Source: Parvibaculum sp. (lineage in GTDB: Bacteria > Pseudomonadota > Alphaproteobacteria > Parvibaculales > Parvibaculaceae). Taken from it: a DNA stretch of 10,293 bases. A model generated the notes under the pieces. That model did no database searches. It was not told the origin of the DNA and saw only the letters and a list, made by a program, of their open reading frames with translations. Made by a program: the position numbers and the translations under genes. The stretch lies in the NCBI GenBank assembly GCA_020062605.1, contig JAGUWA010000230.1, forward strand, positions 1 to 10,293, given 5' to 3'. Shown here piece after piece: positions 7,015 through 10,293 of this stretch; position 1 is the stretch's first letter; the number at the start of each line of letters is the position of its first letter.

Positions 7015-7400
7015 AAAAACTAATCCCCCTCTCTTTCCGCGCCCCCATCTTGGTTGGACCGGCTTTCACGAGAGGGGCGCATCCGGAGCGTCCGGTGCAG
7101 GAGAGCCGGGCGGCGCCTGCGCCGCCGGGGAGGTAACGCATCCCGGCGCCCCGGGGCTCCCGATGCGTGAAGGGCGCGGACACTAGGATCCGCTCGGCAA
7201 GACGGCCTCTTTCACGTTTCTTTCGCATGGAAGACGCCTGAAGCTGTTGGGTGGCAGAGGGCATCGGGGCAAAAACGTCGCGCGCGGAGCAGCTTTGGCC
7301 GCTCATACACACAACCAAGGATCGCGACCGGACCTGCTCCGCGTCCCCTCCGTCTCTCTCCATGCTGCTGGCCTCCGGCCGCGGCGCAGTTTCTGCGCGC
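7015..7400. other. Gene-free, hairpin-rich gap between convergent lpd and xerC
   Basis: No convincing gene was found in these 386 bases. Several stems can be drawn: CCCCTCTC/GAGAGGGG (7026-7033 with 7070-7077); GCA(T)CCGGA/TCCGGTGC (near 7079-7098); GGCGGCGC/GCGCCGCC around CT (7109-7126); ACGCATC/GATGCGT (7136-7142 with 7162-7168); and GCGGA/TCCGC (7176-7180 with 7189-7193). The octamer CTTTCACG occurs at 7063-7070 and 7209-7216. A 105-codon minus-strand frame (7306 to 6989) crosses the gap but has no RBS and no recognisable family. The region may hold bidirectional termination signals or a structured RNA. I could not match it to 6S, SRP, RNase P or tmRNA. Confidence 0.5.
7384..7398 (-). terminator. 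Short hairpin after xerC, possible weak terminator
   Basis: GCGCAG and CTGCGC form a perfect 6-bp stem with a 3-base loop, two bases beyond the xerC stop. No T-run follows on the minus strand, so this may only mark the 3' end or help Rho-dependent termination. Confidence 0.3.
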
Positions 7401-8381
7401 TTAGCGTCCGCGCCGCGCCTTGTCATAGACTTCCAGCAGCCGTGCCGCATCGACTTCCGTATACATCTGCGTCGTCGACAGGCTTGCATGGCCAAGCAGT
7501 TCCTGGATCGCCCGCAGGTCGCCGCCGCCCGCAAGCAGATGCGTCGCGAAGCTGTGGCGCAGCGCATGCGGCGTTGCCGTTTCGGGCAGGCCGAGCCGCC
7601 GCCGCAGCCCAATCATCATTTCACGCACCTGCCGCTGGCCGAGTCGCTTTCCCCTCGCGCCAACGAAGAGCGGGTCGCTGCCCGCAAGTCCGAAGGGGCA
7701 TAACCTCAGATAGGCCTCCACCGCTTCGCGCGCGGCGGGCAGGACGGGGACGATACGTTCCTTGTTGCCCTTGCCGGTGATGCGGAGCGTCTCCTTCAGC
7801 GGTGCCTCGCGCCGGTCGAGCCCGAGCGCCTCCGACACGCGAAGACCGCAGCCATAGAGCAGCGTCAATACCGCAATGTCGCGTGCGGCGATCCACGGGT
7901 TGTCGGAAGCGGTTTCGGCTTCGTCCAGAAGATTTCGCGCGCCCTTCACCGTTAGCGGCTTCGGCAGCGCATGCGGCAGCTTCGGCGAGCGAAGCGCCGT
8001 TGCCGAAGCGTTGGAGAGTACGTTCGATCGGTCGAGAAAGCGGAAGAAGGAGCGGACGCTCGAAATCAGCCGTGCGATCGATCGGCTTTGCAGGCCCTCG
8101 TTACGGCGATGGCTGACGAAGGCGCGAAAGTCACGGGTTTGAAGTGCGGCGAGTGCGTCGAGGTCGGCGGGCCCGCCCAAGTGATCGACGAGGAATTCGA
8201 AGAAGCGCGTAAGGTCGCGGTGATAGTTCACGAGCGTCGCCTCGCTCATGCGACGCTCGCCCATCAGATGGGCATACCAGTTCCGGATTTCCGTTCGCGC
8301 GTCCGGGGCTGCGGGGATTGCCCTCGCGGCTTCGTCCGGCGCGGGAGCGCCGCTCAACGCGCGGGCGGCAGATCGAGCCAT
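7401..8381 (-). CDS. xerC: Tyrosine recombinase XerC
   Basis: XerC acts with XerD at the dif site to resolve chromosome dimers. From the ATG at 8381 the protein has 326 residues: an N-terminal SAM-like DNA-binding domain (about 30-125; WYAHLMGERRMSEATLVNYHRDL) and a C-terminal catalytic domain with the full active-site set, Arg181 (GCGLRVSE), Lys204 (TGKGNKER), His272 and Arg275 (PHALRHSF), His298 (LLGHAS) and the nucleophile Tyr307 (TTQMYTEVD). The frame is open up to 8597, but the extra 72 residues are Arg/Pro-rich and lie over the DUF484 gene, so they are probably not translated. The start overlaps DUF484 by 28 bases; a TTG overlapping the DUF484 stop is an alternative. DUF484-xerC adjacency is also known from enterobacteria and supports XerC rather than XerD. 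Confidence 0.92.
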   Translation of the reverse strand: MARSAARALSGAPAPDEAARAIPAAPDARTEIRNWYAHLMGERRMSEATLVNYHRDLTRFFEFLVDHLGGPADLDALAALQTRDFRAFVSHRRNEGLQSRSIARLISSVRSFFRFLDRSNVLSNASATALRSPKLPHALPKPLTVKGARNLLDEAETASDNPWIAARDIAVLTLLYGCGLRVSEALGLDRREAPLKETLRITGKGNKERIVPVLPAAREAVEAYLRLCPFGLAGSDPLFVGARGKRLGQRQVREMMIGLRRRLGLPETATPHALRHSFATHLLAGGGDLRAIQELLGHASLSTTQMYTEVDAARLLEVYDKARRGR

Positions 8382-9094
8382 TGGCGCACGCAGCGCTCGA
8401 CGACATTGGCGAGGAATTCCAGCAGGTCCACTGCCTGATCGGGGTGAAACTGCTCGGGATCGAAGCCGCCAAGCGCAAGAAGTCCGGGCGGTGAGGCGGG
8501 CGAGAAGTCGAGCCGCACCAGCGCCTCGGAATGGATGTCCTCGGCGAGATTGCCGTAAAGGCCGCGGCTTCCGCGAACGTGGGCCGAAAGACGGCAACGC
8601 TCCCCCAGACCGAGAATACGGTCGACGCCGCCGGGCTCCAGCACGCGCACGCCACGAATGCCGATGCCGGACACGCCGTTCGCGGTCTCGATGCAGACGG
8701 TTGAGGCGCGCACGCCGAGCACGCGGGCAAGGCCGTCGGGCGCCGTCACATATTCGATCAGATGCTCGAAGGAACGGGCGTCGAGGAGCTTCAGGATTGC
8801 CGCATGCACCTGTTCGCGTGCAATGCTGTTCAGCGACGAGGCCTCGATGAGGTCCGACTGGATGTCGCGCAGCATGCGCACCTGGTTCTGCAGGCGCCCG
8901 ATCATGAAGTGCTGCATGTCGAGCACGTTGCGGCCGGTCGACTGCGAAGGCGGCACGAGCGCGGAAATGAGGTCGGGGTCGTTTGCGAGCAGCTCCGGAT
9001 GCTGGCGCAGATAGACCTTCACCTCGTCGGCGGACAGGGCGGTCCCCGCGTCGTCGATCTGCTTTGCTTCGGTGCTGTCGTTTTGCTGGCTCAT
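8354..9094 (-). CDS. DUF484 family protein (GAF-like)
   Basis: This 246-residue protein belongs by sequence pattern to the DUF484 family, which is widespread in Proteobacteria and often encoded beside xerC; its function is not established. The N-terminal part has the typical VKVYLRQHPELLANDPDLISAL stretch (split here by description only: a YLRQHPELL core followed by NDPDLISALVPP), then a helical, probably coiled-coil segment (about 57-95, MQHFMIGRLQNQVRMLRDI), and then a GAF-like alpha/beta domain. No catalytic residues, signal peptide or membrane segments are seen. Its start lies 41 bases after the transaldolase stop and its end overlaps xerC, so it is probably in one transcript with both. 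A GGGGG stretch before the ATG is only a loosely spaced RBS. Confidence 0.85.
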   Translation of the reverse strand: MSQQNDSTEAKQIDDAGTALSADEVKVYLRQHPELLANDPDLISALVPPSQSTGRNVLDMQHFMIGRLQNQVRMLRDIQSDLIEASSLNSIAREQVHAAILKLLDARSFEHLIEYVTAPDGLARVLGVRASTVCIETANGVSGIGIRGVRVLEPGGVDRILGLGERCRLSAHVRGSRGLYGNLAEDIHSEALVRLDFSPASPPGLLALGGFDPEQFHPDQAVDLLEFLANVVERCVRQWLDLPPAR

Positions 9095-9135
9095 GGCGTC
9101 AGCATCCCCCGAAATACGTTTCCAAAGTATTTGCC

Positions 9136-9792
9136 CTAAAGAATTTTCTGGCCGGTCTTCTTCCAGTCCGACATGAACATTTCGAGCCCCTTGTCGGTCA
9201 GCGGATGCGTCGCAAGTCCCTTGAGCACGGCAGGCGGCACGGTGGCGACATCCGCGCCGGCGAGCGCCGATTCCTTCACATGGTTCGCGCTGCGAATCGA
9301 AGCAGCAAGAATCTCGGTCTCAAGCGCGGGGTAGTTATCGTAAATTTCCCTGATCTCGCGGATGAGTTCCATGCCGTCGAGATTGATGTCGTCGAGACGG
9401 CCGATAAAGGGTGAGACGAAGGTCGCCCCCGCCTTGGCCGCGAGCAGCGCCTGGTTCGCCGAGAAGCACAGCGTTACGTTGACCATGGTGCCTTCGCCAG
9501 TGAGCGCCTTGCAGGCTTTAAGCCCGTCCCAGGTGAGCGGCACCTTCACGGCGATGTTCTTCGCGATCTTCGCCAGTTTGCGGCCTTCCGCGATCATCGT
9601 TTCCGCATCTAGCGCCGTCACTTCCGCGCTGACGGGGCCTTCGACGGTGCCGCAGATTTCCTCGACCACTTCGAGAAAATTGCGGCCGGATTTCGCGATG
9701 AGCGAGGGATTGGTGGTTACGCCGTCCAGCAGGCCGGTCTCGGCAAGCTCGCGGATGTCGGCTATGTCGGCTGTATCGACGAAGAATTTCAT
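9136..9792 (-). CDS. tal: TalC-type transaldolase (small transaldolase/FSA family)
   Basis: This 218-residue protein is a short (beta/alpha)8-barrel transaldolase of the TalC/fructose-6-phosphate aldolase family. It starts MKFFVDTADI, carries GVTTNPSLIAKSG (24-36) and has the Schiff-base Lys83 in AVKVPLT. Two family positions speak for transaldolase (EC 2.2.1.2, pentose phosphate pathway) rather than fructose-6-phosphate aldolase: Glu57 in VSAEVTALD, where FSA has Gln, and Phe129 in FVSPFIGRLD, where FSA has Tyr. It would transfer dihydroxyacetone units between sugar phosphates in the cytoplasm. AAGG (complement of 9798-9801) five bases before the ATG is its RBS. It is the first gene of the minus-strand group with DUF484 and xerC, and is divergent from priA. 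Many databases name such proteins FSA-like. Confidence 0.93.
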   Translation of the reverse strand: MKFFVDTADIADIRELAETGLLDGVTTNPSLIAKSGRNFLEVVEEICGTVEGPVSAEVTALDAETMIAEGRKLAKIAKNIAVKVPLTWDGLKACKALTGEGTMVNVTLCFSANQALLAAKAGATFVSPFIGRLDDINLDGMELIREIREIYDNYPALETEILAASIRSANHVKESALAGADVATVPPAVLKGLATHPLTDKGLEMFMSDWKKTGQKIL

Positions 9793-9977
9793 GGATGCCT
9801 TGATCTTTGCGGTCGGTTGGATACCCGTCTTTTGACCGCAGTGTAGTCGAGAGTGGCGCGGAAGGCTTCCTTCTTTTGCCGCCGCCCCTGTTCATGCGCA
9901 AGGTCTCATCGTGGCTCTTGCTTTACGGCGCGTTACAGTGTCGTGTCGATTTCGAACCTTCTCTCCCGGCAATTCGA
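9793..9977. promoter_or_regulatory. Divergent intergenic region of tal and priA
   Basis: These 185 bases separate divergent start codons and must hold promoters for both directions, but no -35/-10 pair is convincing by eye. Only the inverted repeat near tal stands out. No clear Shine-Dalgarno precedes the priA ATG. Confidence 0.5.
9808..9840. repeat. Inverted repeat in the tal leader
   Basis: TGCGGTC (9808-9814) and GACCGCA (9834-9840) are exact inverted repeats, 19 bases apart. On the minus strand the stem would end seven bases before the tal RBS, so it could be a leader hairpin or an operator. It may be chance in GC-rich DNA. Confidence 0.35.
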
Positions 9978-10293
9978 ATGGCTTCCGAAATATCCACAGA
10001 AGATGCGATCGTTTCGGGAACAGTCAGCGTCCTGTTGCCGCTCGCCCTGCCTCGCCCCTATGACTACAAGGTGCCTGCCGGCATGGAGGTGCGGCCGGGG
10101 AGCTATGTGGTCGTGCCACTGGGGCCCCAGGAGTTGATCGGCGTCGTCTGGGGCGAGGGGACGGGGGAAGTTGGCCATAACCGGTTAAGACCCGTTACCG
10201 AGGTGCTCGATGCGCCGCCCATGCCGGAAGTGCTCCGCCGTTTCGTCGACTGGGTCGCGAGCTACACCGTTTCGCCGCCGGGCTCTGTGCTCC
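9978..10293 (+). CDS. priA: Primosomal protein N' (replication restart helicase PriA), 5' part
   Basis: Translation from ATG 9978 gives 105 residues before the window ends. They match the start of PriA, the 3'-to-5' superfamily 2 helicase that recognises stalled forks and starts replisome reloading. Visible are the N-terminal 3'-DNA-binding domain features VLLPLALPRPYDYKVP (17-32), the VRPGSYVVVPLG strand pair and IGVVWG. The helicase Walker motifs and zinc-binding cysteines lie beyond the window. No strong RBS is present; the ATG was chosen because the recognisable sequence begins about ten residues after it. The gene is divergent from tal. Confidence 0.9.
   Translation, partial: MASEISTEDAIVSGTVSVLLPLALPRPYDYKVPAGMEVRPGSYVVVPLGPQELIGVVWGEGTGEVGHNRLRPVTEVLDAPPMPEVLRRFVDWVASYTVSPPGSVL

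Noticed and set aside
6989..7306. 105-codon minus-strand frame in the gap and overlapping the end of lpd
   Set aside because: No RBS, no known family, runs through all the hairpins; an open frame of this size is not rare at this GC content.
8382..8597. N-terminal extension of XerC by 72 residues
   Set aside because: Arg/Pro-rich, overlaps the DUF484 gene over its full length, and absent from the usual XerC architecture of about 300-330 residues.
9968..9974. GGCAATT half-site identical to the sucA palindrome arm just before priA
   Set aside because: Only one arm is present with no matching inverted copy; a 7-base match is expected by chance.

Overview
This window looks like chromosomal core DNA of a GC-rich alphaproteobacterium, probably of the Hyphomicrobiales/Parvibaculum-like type. 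That placement is an inference from gene order (sucC-sucD-sucA-sucB-lpd, then xerC, DUF484, a TalC-type transaldolase and priA), from codon use and from protein style. No rRNA, tRNA, insertion sequence, phage gene or CRISPR array was seen.

Layout: positions 1-917 hold the last codons of sucC and all of sucD (succinyl-CoA synthetase), followed by a convincing intrinsic terminator at 944-983. Positions 984-1151 form a regulatory gap with two copies of a palindrome centred 32 bp apart and a possible promoter. Positions 1152-4343 are one open frame in which a small Cro/XRE-like helix-turn-helix domain runs without a stop codon into a complete 2-oxoglutarate dehydrogenase E1 (SucA/OdhA). sucB (E2) and lpd (E3) follow closely. 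Positions 7015-7400 contain no convincing gene but are rich in GC hairpins. On the minus strand, reading right to left, a TalC-type transaldolase, a DUF484 protein and XerC form a compact gene group (9792 to 7401). The 5' part of priA leaves the window on the plus strand from 9978.

How the genes work together: E1, E2 and E3 are the three components of the 2-oxoglutarate dehydrogenase complex, which makes succinyl-CoA. SucCD converts succinyl-CoA to succinate with nucleotide triphosphate formation. The terminator after sucD and the palindromes before the E1 frame suggest that the E1-E2-E3 genes are transcribed separately from sucCD and have their own control.

The most interesting object is the HTH-E1 frame together with the paired palindromes just upstream. 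It would fit an autoregulatory enzyme that carries its own DNA-binding domain. A separate HTH protein and a normal SucA made by internal initiation at 1395, or a lost stop codon, are realistic alternatives that the sequence alone cannot exclude.
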